A stretch of 64,000 nt of DNA from Neostapfia colusana (Eukaryota; Streptophyta; Magnoliopsida; Poales; Poaceae). Made by a program: the position numbers and the translations under genes. Under the pieces are notes generated by a model. The model was not told where the DNA came from. It searched no databases and saw only the letters and a list, made by a program, of their open reading frames with translations. The DNA lies in contig JASWHV010000012.1 of the NCBI GenBank assembly GCA_030760725.1, positions 47,213,652-47,277,651 on the forward strand, in the 5' to 3' direction. Positions 21,961-34,236 of the stretch are shown piece after piece (position 1 is the stretch's first letter; the number at the start of each line of letters is the position of its first letter).

Positions 21961-21995
21961 TCCCTCCCCCCTTAAAAGAATCTCGTCCCGAGATT
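21961..21995 (-). other. Polypurine tract and adjacent hairpin of T1
   Basis: The complement of 21961-21973 reads AAGGGGGGAGGGA beside the LTR. Next to it, AATCTCG-TCC-CGAGATT (21979-21995) is a perfect 7-bp stem with a 3-base loop. The same arrangement occurs in element C. Confidence 0.85.
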
Positions 21996-22026
21996 ATAAA
22001 AGAAGAGATAGCGATGTAATAGGGAC

Positions 22027-23330
22027 TTACCCGTGTTGAGAAGCCATGAACTCCGGGTAATTTGAGCGAAGGAACTCCTCGCTCTCCCACGTCGCTTCTT
22101 CGGCGGTGTGGTTACTCCAGAGTATTTTGTAGAACCACAACGTTCTGCTACGCATGGTTCGGGCTTTCTCATCAATAATTTCCACCGGATACTCATCATA
22201 TGTTAAATCCGGTTTCAACTCGCCAATGTCTTCGATAGGAACAGCAGCTGTATGCTTCAAGCATTTTCGCAGTTGCGAAACATGGAAAACATCGTGGACA
22301 CCAGCCAGATATGCCGGTAGTTCCAATCGATACGCCGCTGGTCCACACTTCTCGGTGATAGCGTAGGGTCCAATAAAACGGGGAGCGAGCTTCCCCTTCA
22401 CACCGAACCGGTGCACACCCTTCATCGGAGACACGCGTAGGTACACGTGTTCCCCAACGTCAAAGTGCAACGGCCTACGCCTCTTATCAGCGTAGCTCTT
22501 CTGCCGGGATTGAGCGGCTTTTAAATTGGCTTGAATTGTCCGAACACGCTCTTCGGCGTCGTTCACCACATCAACCCCGAATGTGACCCTTTCACCGGAC
22601 TCGCACCAATTTAATGGGGGTGCGGCACTTGCGACCGTAGAGAGTTTCGTAGAGTGCCATCTTGATACTCGCCTGATAGCCGTTGTTGTACGAGAATTCC
22701 GCCAATGGTAGGTGATTATCCCAGTTCCTACCATGGTGGATGGCACATGCTCTCAACATGTCCTCTAGAACTTGATTCACCCTCTCTGTCTGGCCATCTG
22801 TCTGAGGGTGATAGGCGGAGCTCCTGATCAACTTAGTACCCAATGCAGCGTGTAGCTGCTCCCAAAAGCGAGATACAAATAATGCACCTTGATCTGAGAC
22901 AATGGTCTTGGGTACCCCATATAGGCATAGAATCTTTGCTATGTACAGCTCCGCATATTTGCCGGCATTGTAACGTGTATTCACCGGGATGAAGTGAGCC
23001 GTCTTGGTTAACCGATCAACGATTACCCATATGGAATTATACTTGTTGGACGTTAGGGGTAATCCCACAATGAAATCCATGCTCACATCTTCCCATTTCC
23101 ATGCTGGGATCTTCAGGGGTTGCAACAGCCCTGATTTCTTCATGTGATCAACTTTCACTCGTCTACACGTATCGCACTCGGATACGTACTTAGCTACCTC
23201 CCGCTTCATCCGTGTCCACCAAAATTTCTTTTTCAAATCTTGGTACATTTTGTTGCTGCCCGGATGAATGGAGTACTTGGACAAGTGAGCTTCATCGAGG
23301 ATCTTCTTCCTCAACTCCATATCCCGGGGT
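22027..23330 (-). pseudogene. T1 integrase with chromodomain
   Basis: Minus strand. The HHCC region is [13 protein letters not shown] ... CDTCRRVKVDH. The D,D,E core is intact in IVDRLTKTAHFIPV, VSDQGALF and QTDGQTERVNQ. A frameshift near 22610 moves the C-terminal part to another frame (LNWCESGERVTFGVD, LAPRFIGPYAI, VHDVFHVSQLRKC). The last ~60 residues (PVEIIDEKARTMRSRTLWFY ... EEATWESEEFLRSNYPEF) form a group-II-type chromodomain. The frame stops at 22027. Confidence 0.92.
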
Positions 23331-24735
23331 ACGACTATGCGGTCATTGAACCACAGCGTCCCCTCATCATCCTTCCGGAAACATTTGATTTCCCCGTCGT
23401 CCATACGTCTCCGGAGATGTGCCATGCCTTTATCATTTTTCTGAGCTGCAATGATGTCCTCCCTAAAAGTAGGGACGAGGGCAAGGTTGTACAGCGATCC
23501 ATAAGGAACCAAGTATAAACTTGGCTCTTCCTCCTCCATCGGTGTAATGGTGAGGTGATGGACATGTGATTTCCGACTCAGCGCGTCGGCAACCACATTC
23601 GCCTTGCCGGGGTGGTAATGGATCTCAATCTCATAATCTTTGATCAGTTCTAACCACCTCCTCTGCCTCATGTTCAGCTCCTTCTGGGTGAAAATGTATT
23701 TCAAGCTCTTGTGGTCGGTGTAGAGATGCACCAAGTTCCCCAGGAGATAGTGCCTCCACATTTTCAGCGCCAACACCACGGCAGCAAGTTCAAGGTCATG
23801 AGTGGTATAATGCTGCTCATGGTTCCGAAGTTGGCGTGAGCCATAAGCGACCACACGTCCTTCCTGCATCAACACGCAGCCAAGCCCAATACCGGACGCG
23901 TCACAATACACGTCGAAGGGCTTTGTTGTATCCGGCGGAGCTAAGACCGGGGCTGTTGTGAGATGCTTCACCAATGCTTGGAAGGCTCCTTCACACGCCG
24001 TGTTCTAAACATACTTCGTTCCCTTCTTCAGCAATTCTGTCATCGGTTTAGCGAGCTTGGAGAAACTTGGGATAAATCTCCGATAGTATCCCGCTAACCC
24101 GAGGAAGCTTCTGACTTCATGAACTGAAGTGGGAGCTTTCCATTTCAGCACTTGCTCTATTTTACTTGGGTCAACCGCAATGCCTTCTGTGGAGATGATA
24201 TGTCCCAAGAATGGCACTTGGCTGATCCAAAATTCGCATTTGCTGAACTTGGCGTAGAGCTTGTGGTCTCGCAATCGTTGAAGAACGATCCGTAAGTGTT
24301 CGGCATGCTCGGCTTCTGTCTTGGAGTAAACCAAGATATCGTCGATGAACACTACCACGAATTTGTCCAGCTCCAGCATGAACACCGAGTTCATGAGATA
24401 CATGAAATGGGCTGGAGCATTTGTGAGACCAAAGGACATGACGATATATTCATATAAGCCGTATCTCGTCGAGAACGCCGTCTTCGGAATATCCTCCGCC
24501 CGGATCTTGATCTGGTGATATCCAGAGCGAAGGTCCATCTTCGAGAATACACTTGCCCCCACAAGTTGATCAAACAAGATGTCAATTCGGGGCAGTGGGT
24601 ACTTATTCTTGATGGTGACGGCATTGAGCGGCCGGTAATCCACACACAGCCTCAGGGTCTCATCCTTCTTCTTCACGAATAGCGCCGAGCATCCCCAAGG
24701 CGAGGAACTCGGCCTAATGAAACCCTTGCTCAACA
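23331..24735 (-). pseudogene. T1 reverse transcriptase and RNase H
   Basis: RT from [20 protein letters not shown] to [18 protein letters not shown], with active site FIDDILVYS and [15 protein letters not shown]. An in-frame TAA/TAG region at about 24005 precedes RNase H, which keeps [37 protein letters not shown] and [11 protein letters not shown]. Another stop at 24747-24749 separates it from protease. Catalytic residues are otherwise intact. Confidence 0.92.
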
Positions 24736-24749
24736 GATCATTGAGCTGT

Positions 24750-25330
24750 TATTTCAGTTCCGCCAGCTCATTTGGAGCCATCTTGTATGGTCTCCGTGAT
24801 ATGGGTGTAGTCCCGGGTGCGAGCTCGATCTTGAACTCGACATCCCGCTCAGGTGGCATGCCCGGTAGATCATCCGGGAACACGTCGGGATACTCCCGGA
24901 CTACGGGAATGTCTTCTAACTTGAGAGCCTCAGCACTATTGATCGCTGAAACCTCTCTGACTGGATTATCTAATAGGAGGGACTGCGGACGGTGTAATGG
25001 GGAGTTGAGGTGAACCGTCCGTGTTAAAGTTTCCAGGACAGCGCCATGGTAATTTAGCCATGACATCCCCAAGATTGCATCAATCTTCTGCCCCCCTAAG
25101 ATAATCATAGTGGTGGGATATATCTTCCCACCTAAGCACCGTGGTGCTTTTGGAACTATCATAGTTGCTGAAATCTTTCCTCCCGGTGAGCAGATCATAT
25201 AAGAACACTCGGTTGGAAAAGCCTTCCAGCTGATGCTTAGCCACATATGATGCACTAATGAAGTTGTGGGTTGCACCAGAATCAAAAAGTATGATGATGG
25301 CTTGATAGTTGAGAGTAAACGTACCCGCCA
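24750..25330 (-). pseudogene. T1 aspartic protease and linker, frameshifted
   Basis: The catalytic signature [13 protein letters not shown] is at about 25290-25255. The frame shifts near 25205, and the conserved tail continues in another frame ([43 protein letters not shown]). The linker [20 protein letters not shown] follows and leads to RT after a stop at 24749. Confidence 0.88.
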
Positions 25331-26561
25331 GCACGTTGCCTCCCTCTGGGGCGTCCTCATTGTCGAGGTTGCGGACGCCTCCAGTCCGCTGACCAACCTT
25401 CTTCACCGGAGGTCGGCCTCGAGCACCGCCCTGGAGCTGGGCTTGCCCACTGCTCTGCTGCCCCTGGGGACAGTCCTTCGCGAAGTGGCCCGCCTGGCCA
25501 CACGTGAAGCAGGTGAAACGGGGCGGTCCCCCGCTAATCGGTGGACGGAAACCCGGGGCGCGTTGTGGCGGTGGAAACGCCCGGGGTACTGTCTGCTGCT
25601 GCTGTTGCTGTCTTGGTGGTGGCATCGGCGGACGGAACGGGGGTGCTTGGAACGAACGTCCCCCGAACTGTTGAGGTCGCGCCGGTGGACGCCACTGCTG
25701 CACGGATGGTGTCCGATACACCATACGGTACTTCTGGGGCGCGCCACCACCGCTGCTAGGTGGAGCGCTGCGCTTCCTCTGCTCAGCTGCTAACTCCCGC
25801 TGAGCGTCCTCTTGCATGATTGTGGCATTGACTAGGTCATTGAATGTGCCGCGGTTCCACTGTACGAGGTGGGTCTTCATTTCGGGGTGTAACCCCCGAT
25901 AGAAGTGCTCCCTCTTCTTCTCCTCCGTGGAGATGTAGTCTGACGCATACTGCGCCAGATGGTTGAAGGCACGGGAGTAGTCGTGGGCACTCCTCCCGCC
26001 CTGCTTCAGTTCCAAAAATTCTTGGAACTTCCTCTTCATTATTCCGGGAGGGATGTGATAGGCGCGGAACGCCTCCCGGAACTCTTGCCATTCCACGGCA
26101 TGGCCAGCCGGACGTGAGGCGACATAATTCGCCCACCACGCACCAGCGGCACCGTGGAGCTGCTGTGCTGCGAACAGGGTCTTCTGCCGCTCCGTACACT
26201 GGAGCAGACCAAACTTGGACTCGATGGTCCGCAGCCAGTTGTCAGCCTCCAGTGGTTCTTCAGCTTCGGTGAACACTGGAGGGTGCGTACTCATGAAATC
26301 CGAGTACGACACTTCGCGGGGCTCACGAGGCCCTCGCTCTTGACGTCCCCCCGCCTGGGACGTATTTTGCACGATCGTGCGGAGCAGGTCGGTCTGCTCC
26401 TCCCGACCTCCCACCAGTGCCGCTATCACATCCGCTAGAGTAAGCGGAGGCGGCGGTGGTGGCTGCTGCTGCGGGGTGCTGTCGTAGGCCGGTGGCTGGG
26501 AGTCATCGCCTCCACCTTGGCTAGAGCCACCAACCTCGTGCGTGGTCCTAGTGCGAACCAT
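25331..26561 (-). pseudogene. T1 Gag
   Basis: Start at 26561 (MVRTRTTHEVGGSSQGG); an upstream ATG at 26693 lies in leader sequence. The capsid homology includes FMSTHPPVFTEAEEPLEADN, LFAAQQLHGAAGAWW, FREAFRAYHIPPGIMKRKF and FYRGLHPEMKTHL. A proline/glutamine-rich segment follows, then one CCHC knuckle CFTCGQAGHFAKDC at about residue 350. Gag itself is open throughout, so the lesions of T1 lie in pol. Confidence 0.9.
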
Positions 26562-28390
26562 CTGCAACCATACGACAATAACATCAGTCCCGCAACAGAG
26601 TGCATGCCGTCTAAAAGAAATAGGTGTAAAACATAATGACAATGAAAACATGCGATACATCTCGTAAGTAGATAGTGTAATAACTTTACACAAGCTACAC
26701 CATTACCAGACCAAACACAAGCTAGTTTAATCCAACTTGATGAACCTCTACTTTTGAAGCTCACCATAACTAGGTTTGGTCTCTACGAGACATTACTATC
26801 GCGTTGTCATCACGTATACCACCCTTAGGGTACCACACCCTCTCCAATGAGTTCAACTGTCATTCTTCTGTCAGAATGACCAGTTTCTACCTATTCCAAG
26901 TTTTGATCTGGTTCTGGGCATTTTCATGACTCAAGTTGAACACCAAAGTTAAATTTAACTTCAGTATCTTTCCAACGAGTATTCAATTGCCCCCAGATCA
27001 GCCTTGGTTAAAAAGTTATGCTAATTCAAAGTCAGCAGAATTTCTGGAAGAATTTTAACAGCACCTCCCTTGGAAGTGGCTGTCTTCAATTCGAGTTTCC
27101 ACTGAAATCTCTGTTGAAACTTCAGAAACTTTGAATTGCAAAGATATCACCCATCTTCTACTCTTTCTAAGGATGTATTATATGAAATTTTTGGGTTTTG
27201 CTACTGGGAGTTATCATCGAAAAACAAAACAGTTCAGAGAATGTTCTACTCTGTCCTGGTTCTGGACAGTTCACATTCCTCTGAGATTTTAGCCATCTTA
27301 AGGTGAGTTTCAGCTCTGGAAGTCTACAACAAAGTTGTAGAGTACTTAAATACCTTTCCAGAACTATATAGCACGCCTCTCTGGGCTAAAAGACCGGTGA
27401 GTTATGCCCTGTTGAAGATCAGCAAACGTGCTGCCCAAAACAGAGCACTCTGTTTTTCATCCCTTTAGCTATCCTGGTCCACTATCCCATTCTTATACCC
27501 AACCAGGGTCTTAATTGTTGAACCTAATGATTTTAGTTCCTTGTTTTCAATATTTTCATGCAAATGCCTACAATGTCTCGGTACTACGTTCCTCACCAAA
27601 GAAAATCCTAACCGGATCATACCGGCATATACGTCTCAAGTGTGGCACTAAACGGTCTCTCGCACACGTTTTCTACACGGATACATATGTGGTTAGTACC
27701 TGCTGAAGACCACACAATAATGGTGCACTCAATGGTTGTTCATTTCAGGAAGTTCCATATTTGAAAGTAAATACAAACGCCCGTATCATTGTCATACGGC
27801 CATCCTTGAGTTAGGTCACGTCTCAAGGCACGTGATCGTGTTTCAACACCACACGACGGGGAACCCGAGTAGGTCATGAACGGGTCGTCACGGTTGGGAA
27901 TGTTATCAACCCAACAGATACCACCTACTGCCCCGCAGGGCACGCCGATGGCAAGTGCTGCGTATGTCCTCCTGGGCTATTTCCAGACGAACACACTCTC
28001 GTGTTACTGACCATGCGATGGGGTCTCCACTTACTTGCCTAATGCACGCTAGGGATCAGCGTTTCATATGAACTCAGGGACATGAAGAGTCCAAGAGGTT
28101 CATATTGACGTCTCACACCAAGCTGTGAGACTCTATATCCCTGAGCCACGTTCCTCGTCAGGGGGAGCTAACCGAAATTGAACCGCTTTCGTGGCGTTCC
28201 TTACCATACTTACCAGAGCGTAGGTGCGTCGTTACATAATTGAAATTCAGAATTATAACACATAGGTTAGTATTTGCCACTTTAAGTAACTATGCTAATA
28301 TAGTCCTTACTTGGGCAACTACCGATTCCTCACCGTATACCTAAGTTTTTCCCATAATGCAGTCCTTTAGTACTGTGCTATCCCCAATGC
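26562..28390 (-). other. Long untranslated leader of T1 (about 1.8 kb)
   Basis: Sequence between the primer-binding site and the Gag start, without a credible open frame. The 27580-28390 part is strikingly similar to 62470-63288 of element C, much more so than the LTRs are to each other, suggesting a constrained packaging or dimerisation region. Confidence 0.7.
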
Positions 28391-28403
28391 TGCTCTGATA
28401 CCA
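28391..28403 (-). other. Primer-binding site of T1 (initiator tRNA-Met)
   Basis: The minus strand reads TGGTATCAGAGCA three bases from the LTR end. This is a perfect match to the usual plant initiator-Met site. Confidence 0.93.
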
Positions 28404-28406
28404 GGC

Positions 28407-31400
28407 TGTGGCGGACCGGAATCCGCTCATCCAGGATCGCAGAGGGTGGTGCCACGCGATGCGACACCCGACAACACACGTCATAAGAACATAATATATT
28501 ACATGGGAAAAACAACTGAAACTGTACAAACAGGTACAAACTTTAGTTACAACTATTGTTTATATTACACAGCGGAAGACTACACTATACAACTCACGCC
28601 CGCCTATTTAGCAAAAGTTGGTTGCCCAGCCCTAGGGCAACCCACACTAGCTGCACTCCTCAGGTCAGCGCGGCGTGTACAGCTCCCACTCAGCCGTGGT
28701 CCCCGACGGAGGGTAACCCTCGCCGGTGGACTCGTACTCCGAGTCCGTGGGTGGCTCCTCACCTGAAAAAACACTTAAGCAGCAACCATGAGCACGAAGG
28801 CTCAGCAAGGCTTAACCGACTCACCTAAGCATGAAACTCTACATGAGGTATACCAAGACATAGGTTAGTAGCATTTCAGCAAAACGACACGCCTACAAGT
28901 TCATCCTTAGTTCATCTTTTAGCAACAAGTTAACAGTTCATGAAATCTGAAATTTAGTAAGCAGTATTTGGTGGCACACATGTAGCAATACAACTATATC
29001 AATCAGCATCATTGAATCAACATATTTCATCCATTAGTCTACGTTACGATGCAGTGAACAAGCGGTACTCGTCACCGTGAGGGACGGCGAATCGACTCGA
29101 TATACACCTGCAGGGAAACCCAAAGAGCACGTCACGTACGCCCACCCGTGGAGCTGCACAGCACGCTCACTCGATGTCGTACGGGACAACCTTTCACCCA
29201 ACAGCCCAAACGTCGAACCGGTCGCACCGAAACGAGCAGGAGGTTCCCCACACGGAGCATCTCTCTATGCCCGTTGGCAGATTTCCACCTTGCTGCCCTC
29301 AACCTACACCTATAAATAGGTGCGTTATGCCTCGACGCCCGGAGGTTTAGGCTACATCGGTTTATCGGGGCCCATATATCCGATATGCCTTCGGTACGTT
29401 CAATACTTGTTCAGCAGGGCCGCACACGGATCGGTCCTCAATCGACACGGGCAGGGATGCGCACACAAGACTCCCTCTTGCTGCGCCCTAGCCCCTGCCT
29501 AGTCTCATTTTCATTACTAAAGTGATCTCGCGTCACTCAACCGAACCCGTGTGTCCCAATGCCTATCTCGCGAGTAGATTCCAACTACTCGACTTGTACC
29601 GAAGTCCTATGACTCATTAATCATAGCCTGTCTACTCGAGGTCTTAGACACTACCCTCACTCTTTTAGGAACCTTTGGTTATGCAAGTGGGGTTCCATTC
29701 ATCCTATACCTAATGCACATACATACTTCATATGACACATGTAAACAAATTAAGACTTATAAAAAGGTTTAATGCAAACCGGGGCTTGCCTTGTTGCTGC
29801 TGGTCAGGGGTTAAGTCTTCGTCCGGAAGAAGGAAGTCCAGCACTTCCGGAGTCTCTTCTTCAACGGCTACACGTTAATGAAATACTACATGTTAATTTA
29901 AATGCAAATGTGAGTTTTAGAGTAAGACTTCTACTATTAGTTCTAATAACCAGCCTCTAACACCTGGAACTTTGTTTAAGAATTTAAAGATGAACTGGGT
30001 GTTGGTGGTTTGGCTTAGACTTAATCCCCTGGTTCAATGCTAAGTGGTTTTTCCCCTTTTCCATATTAACCCTTCAAGTGGTTAAACAGGACAGGGGTGA
30101 TCCAGAGCTCCAATAGAGCTGATAATTTTTGTGTGAGTTCCTTGTCACCAGGAAACCCTCTGGACCAAATATTAGCACTTTTCACGGAGTGGTTTGCTCA
30201 GAATAATTCTTTTAGCAATTTAGCAAAGAAGAATTAATTCTGAGGTCATACCCCTGTTCATGACGAACTTAGTGAACTACAATTTCAATTATAGCTCATA
30301 GAGTTTGCATGAATTGTCCTAGTATTTTTGGAGTTAAGAATTGCCCAGAACTGAATTTCCAAGTTTTGGAAATTCTCTGAAAATGTTTCTGTATTCAAAT
30401 GAACATAGCACCTTCCAATTTGAATTGCTCTGACCAAATCAACTCCAAATGGTCTGAAACTCTTACAGGGGTTCACTAATGTCCTAAAGAACGTTCTGGC
30501 AAAATTTGGGGATTTTTGGATGAACCAAACGCCCTCTAAAATTCTTTTGCTGAAAAGCTTTAAAGAATTTTCTAGAATTAATTAATGGATTTCATACAAA
30601 TTGGGTTTCAGATTTGGATTGTACTCTGTTAGAGGAATCCAACAAAATTTGTTTCATAATTTTTGGATTCTCCTAACCCAAGTTGTGGTCCTCCAAAGTT
30701 TGAACTACAAACTGGACATTTCAAAATGTTTAAATGTCTGCCGGTGGGTCCCACCCGGCAGTCTTCTCCCTCCTCGCGCCAAACAGGGGCCCGCGGCGGC
30801 GCACTCCGGCGAGCGTCACCGGAACTGCTTTCCCGGCCGTCTCCCGGCCCCAAACTTGCCGCCCCGCCCTAACTCACGACGCTGAACTTGTCGGTGGTGT
30901 CGCCGGCGGCCGTAGCTCACCGGAACAGGGCTCCCGACGGTGACAGCGGCGGTTAGGGTCCCGGCGTGGTCGGGAATGCGTTACAACGCATCAAAATGAT
31001 TGGCAAAGGGTCGGAGAGCACCACGGAAGCTCGAGGGTGAGGGAAATGGCCGCCAAACCCCATGAAAAGGTCGGCAACCTAGAGCTCCACGGTGAACCGA
31101 GCTGTTATTCTATGGCGGCCCGAAAAACAACCTAAACCCGGCCATTTCTGGGTCATTTCCCTTGATTCTTGGTCGAGGAGGGCCGCTAGGGAGTGAGGAA
31201 GGTGTGTGTAAGCTCACTCGAGCTGGATTGGACGGTGCAGCTCGAATTTCAGGGTAGACCGATCCTTACCCGGTTGCACTAGTTCTCGGGATTCTTAGGA
31301 ATTCTCAGTGCACCGTCTACCAATGGTTAGAAGGGTTGCTGCTACACGATCTGGAGACTAAAGCACACCTTTTCCGTGTAGAAGTCCGGCGGTGAAACTG

Positions 31401-32453
31401 GCCGTGGCGTGCTGTCCACGGGGAGCAGTTCGCGGCTTTCCGCCGGTGCTCTGTTCCTCGGCGATCGTTACCGAATTGCACGCGCCACAGGCTAGGAGTC
31501 TCGGATTTGCGGGGCTGTCGTGGTAGAGCATGCACGGGCGCTGCTGGCACGAGCAACCGGGGCTCGGTTGCTGCCGGCGATCGGGAAAAGAGAGCGCGGG
31601 GTGAGCTCCGGTTTAGTGCGGGGGTGAGGGAAACAGCGAGCGTGCGATCAATGAAGAAGGCAGCGTGCTGCTGTTTGCTCCCGGGTTAACGATCGGGTTG
31701 AGGCGGCGGAGCCGGCAAGCTGGTCGCCAGCGCGTGCGGAGGGGGGGGGGCGAGGTGGCTGCTCGGTCGGCTCGGTGTCGAGCTCTGCCGAGGCCCGGTA
31801 AACCGAGTTCGCTCAGTGTTGACTTAGGGCCGAAGTCTAGCTGACTGGTGGGCCCTCTTCTCCCCCCTAATCTTCTCTGTTGTGCAAATATCCCACCTAC
31901 TCAGACTTGAAAAGGAAACTTAGCAACCAACTCAGAGGTAGAATTTGAATTCATCAACTTCAAACTGGTTTGGCCACATTCCCTTCATATTTGAATTTGA
32001 AAATTCAAACTCAGTTTGAATTGTTACAAATTCGGCTCCCGACGAGATGAAGTCCAATGGGACTGAAAATTGGTGGGATTACTTAGAAAAATGTGCTGAG
32101 TATAGATATGGAGCTAACTTTTGAATTTGGGTGATGAAAGTTGCTGCAATTTGAATTTACATTCAAATTGGCCTCTTTTTGAAATAACCCAAAAGTGCCT
32201 CAAAAAGTGTTGAATTTGCATGAGCTTTGGACTGAACCTTCCCAAGACTTTTTAAATTCTAGGGGTGAGCTCAACCTCTCATGTTCATGTGTAGAAACCC
32301 TACTTTGTGAAAGTGAAGGCTTTCCCATCTAATCACTCCTTTGATGGAGGTTACTTGCTCTTCACAATATTTCCTAAGATTTCCACAATAAAAACTGTGG
32401 TGTTGTGAGGTGAAGAAAAAGTTTTTGCAAGTCCCTTTTCTTGGGCTTTTACA
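28407..32453 (-). repeat. 5' LTR of T1 (4047 bp)
   Basis: Full-length partner of 17903-21960 with the same TGTGGCGG and CTTTTACA ends. The ATACA duplication follows it at 32454-32458. Confidence 0.96.
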
Positions 32454-33177
32454 ATACATTTGGGACACCCTAAAGGCTGCACATGAGGGTACCAAATCTA
32501 TCCCTAAGGCCAAGATAGAGATGATTGCGGGGAAGCTTGGGAGGTTTGCAATAGAGGATGATGAAACTCCACAAGAGATGTACAACCGGTTTAAAGTTCT
32601 CATCAACAAAAGTCGAGCTTATGGTTGCAAGAGATGCACCGACCATGAAGTGGTCACACTTTGCACCTTGATACGTGAGAGTCCCAACTTTGATGCCATG
32701 ACTCTCGATGAAGTACTTGGAAAATTTGTCAACTATGAAATGATGGAGAAAGAAGCTAAACATGTGAAGGACCTATTCAAAGCAACCTCAACCAAGAAGC
32801 ATGACACCGCTCTCAAGGCGTCCAAGAAATTAAACGGCAAGGAAGTGAAAGAACAAAGCTCAAGTGAAGAGAGTGATGATGAGAGCTCAATGGATGATGA
32901 AGAAATGGCCCTCTTTATTAGAAAATTCAAGAGAATGATGAGAAAGAAGAAGAGCACAAACTATGAGAACAAGTCCAAGGACATGACAAGGTCAAGGACA
33001 AGACAAGCTTGCTATAATTGTGGCAAGTATGGGCATTACATCGCTAATTGTCCATATGAGAAGAGAGATGAAGATGATGGCAAGAAGAAAAAGAAGGAAA
33101 CAAAATTTCAAGACAAGAAGAATCCCAAGAAAAAGAAATTCTTTGGGGCTGCTCATATTGGAGAAGAGTGGGACTAA
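32454..33177 (+). pseudogene. Copia gag, part after T1, with CCHC knuckle
   Basis: Resumes Gag with IWDTLKAAHEGT, then KIEMIAGKLGRFAIEDDETP and MYNRFKVLINKSRAYG. The zinc knuckle is CYNCGKYGHYIANCPYEK at about 33010. A lysine-rich tail ends at a TAA at 33175-33177; related elements continue through, so this is probably a nonsense mutation. An ATG at 32410 lies in the T1 LTR and is not the start. Confidence 0.88.
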
Positions 33178-34236
33178 AATGATGAGAGCTCCTTATCCGA
33201 AGATGAAGAAGTGGCTAATATAGCCATCGACAAGCATTCAAGCAAAAAGGTACTATTGCCCAATCAAGGAAATTGGAAGAAGGAAAACCACACCTGTCTC
33301 ATGGCTAAGGAGACAAAGCGTAAGGTAAGCTCCAAATCCTCCTCCAAGTCTATTACTAGTGATAACACTTGTGATAGTAGTAGTAGTGATATGGAGTTCA
33401 TGTTTAAGGGGATGAGTAAAAAGACCATTTCTAAAATGGAAAGTCTAATGGAACAAGTATTTGACATGGATGAGATTATTTAAAAACAAGAAGGTTTACT
33501 CATCCTTGAGAAGGAGAAAAATCTTGAACTTGAGATGTTACTAAAACTTGAAAAAGAGAAGACTAGGAAACTAGACTTAGAACTTGCATCATGCAAAGAG
33601 ATATGTTCAAGTCTCAAGAGTTCAAATGTTGCTCTTCAAGATGAATTTGAGAACTTGTCAAAAGTTCGCAAATCACTTGAAGTGCAATTTGAGACTCTCA
33701 AGTCTAGTGCCTCATCTTCTAAAAGCTCACTCAACCCCACTAGGCACTCCACCACTAAAACTTGTGATTATGCAAAATTGATACTTAACTTGAAGGAGCA
33801 ACATAACATGGCCCAAAGCAAAACTCCAACCAAGAAAGAAGTTTTTGATAAGGAGAAGCTATAATATGAAAGAAGTGAACATTTGAACTCTAGATCTCCC
33901 TTAATGAAAGAAGGTCTTGGCTATGTTAGAGGTGGCAAGGAAAACACTAGAGTAGTAAAGAACAATAAGGAATGTCTTACTTTTGTTAAATAAGGGTCTT
34001 ACACCAATGTGAAATTAGATAAGTCTACTCATGCAAATACTCATTTTGTTTCCACTATGCCATTTCATGACTTTAGTGCGCCTTATGTGCTAATGAGAAA
34101 TAAGCTTGGCAAAGTCATTGCTAAATATGTTGGGCCACACCACAAGAAACCAAAAACTTGTGTATGGGTGCCCAAATCACTTGTGACTGACGTGAAAGGA
34201 CCCAAACAAGTTTGGGTACCTAAAACCAAGGCCTAA
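33178..34236 (+). pseudogene. Copia Gag/protease spacer region, several stops
   Basis: Same frame as gag, in pieces 33211-33483, 33535-33864 and 34009-34236 split by stops. The middle block is strongly charged and coiled-coil-like (EKEKTRKLDLELASCKEI, NVALQDEFENLSKVRKSL). The end, KTCVWVPKSLVTDVKGPKQV, is the stretch that in Opie/Ji elements precedes protease. Confidence 0.78.

Larger units (their letters stand above)
17903..32453 (-). mobile_element. T1: complete Tekay/Del-like Ty3/gypsy chromovirus with 4.05-kb LTRs
   Basis: LTRs at 17903-21960 and 28407-32453, perfect target duplication ATACA (17898-17902 and 32454-32458), purine tract, initiator-Met primer-binding site, and a gag-pol with chromodomain on the minus strand. 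Total length is 14,551 bases. Removing it restores copia gag exactly. By eye the LTR pair differs at about 50 positions plus a 13-bp length difference, roughly 1.2%, so the insertion is young. The polyprotein is nevertheless interrupted. Confidence 0.97.

Noticed and set aside
25266..25793. A 175-residue plus-strand open frame, and 41457-41927 on the minus strand
   Set aside because: Antisense shadows of G/C-rich gag segments of T1 and A.
17903..32453. Reading the 4-kb duplicated blocks as a segmental gene duplication
   Set aside because: TG/CA ends, purine tract, primer-binding site, pol genes and a perfect 5-bp target duplication show they are LTRs.
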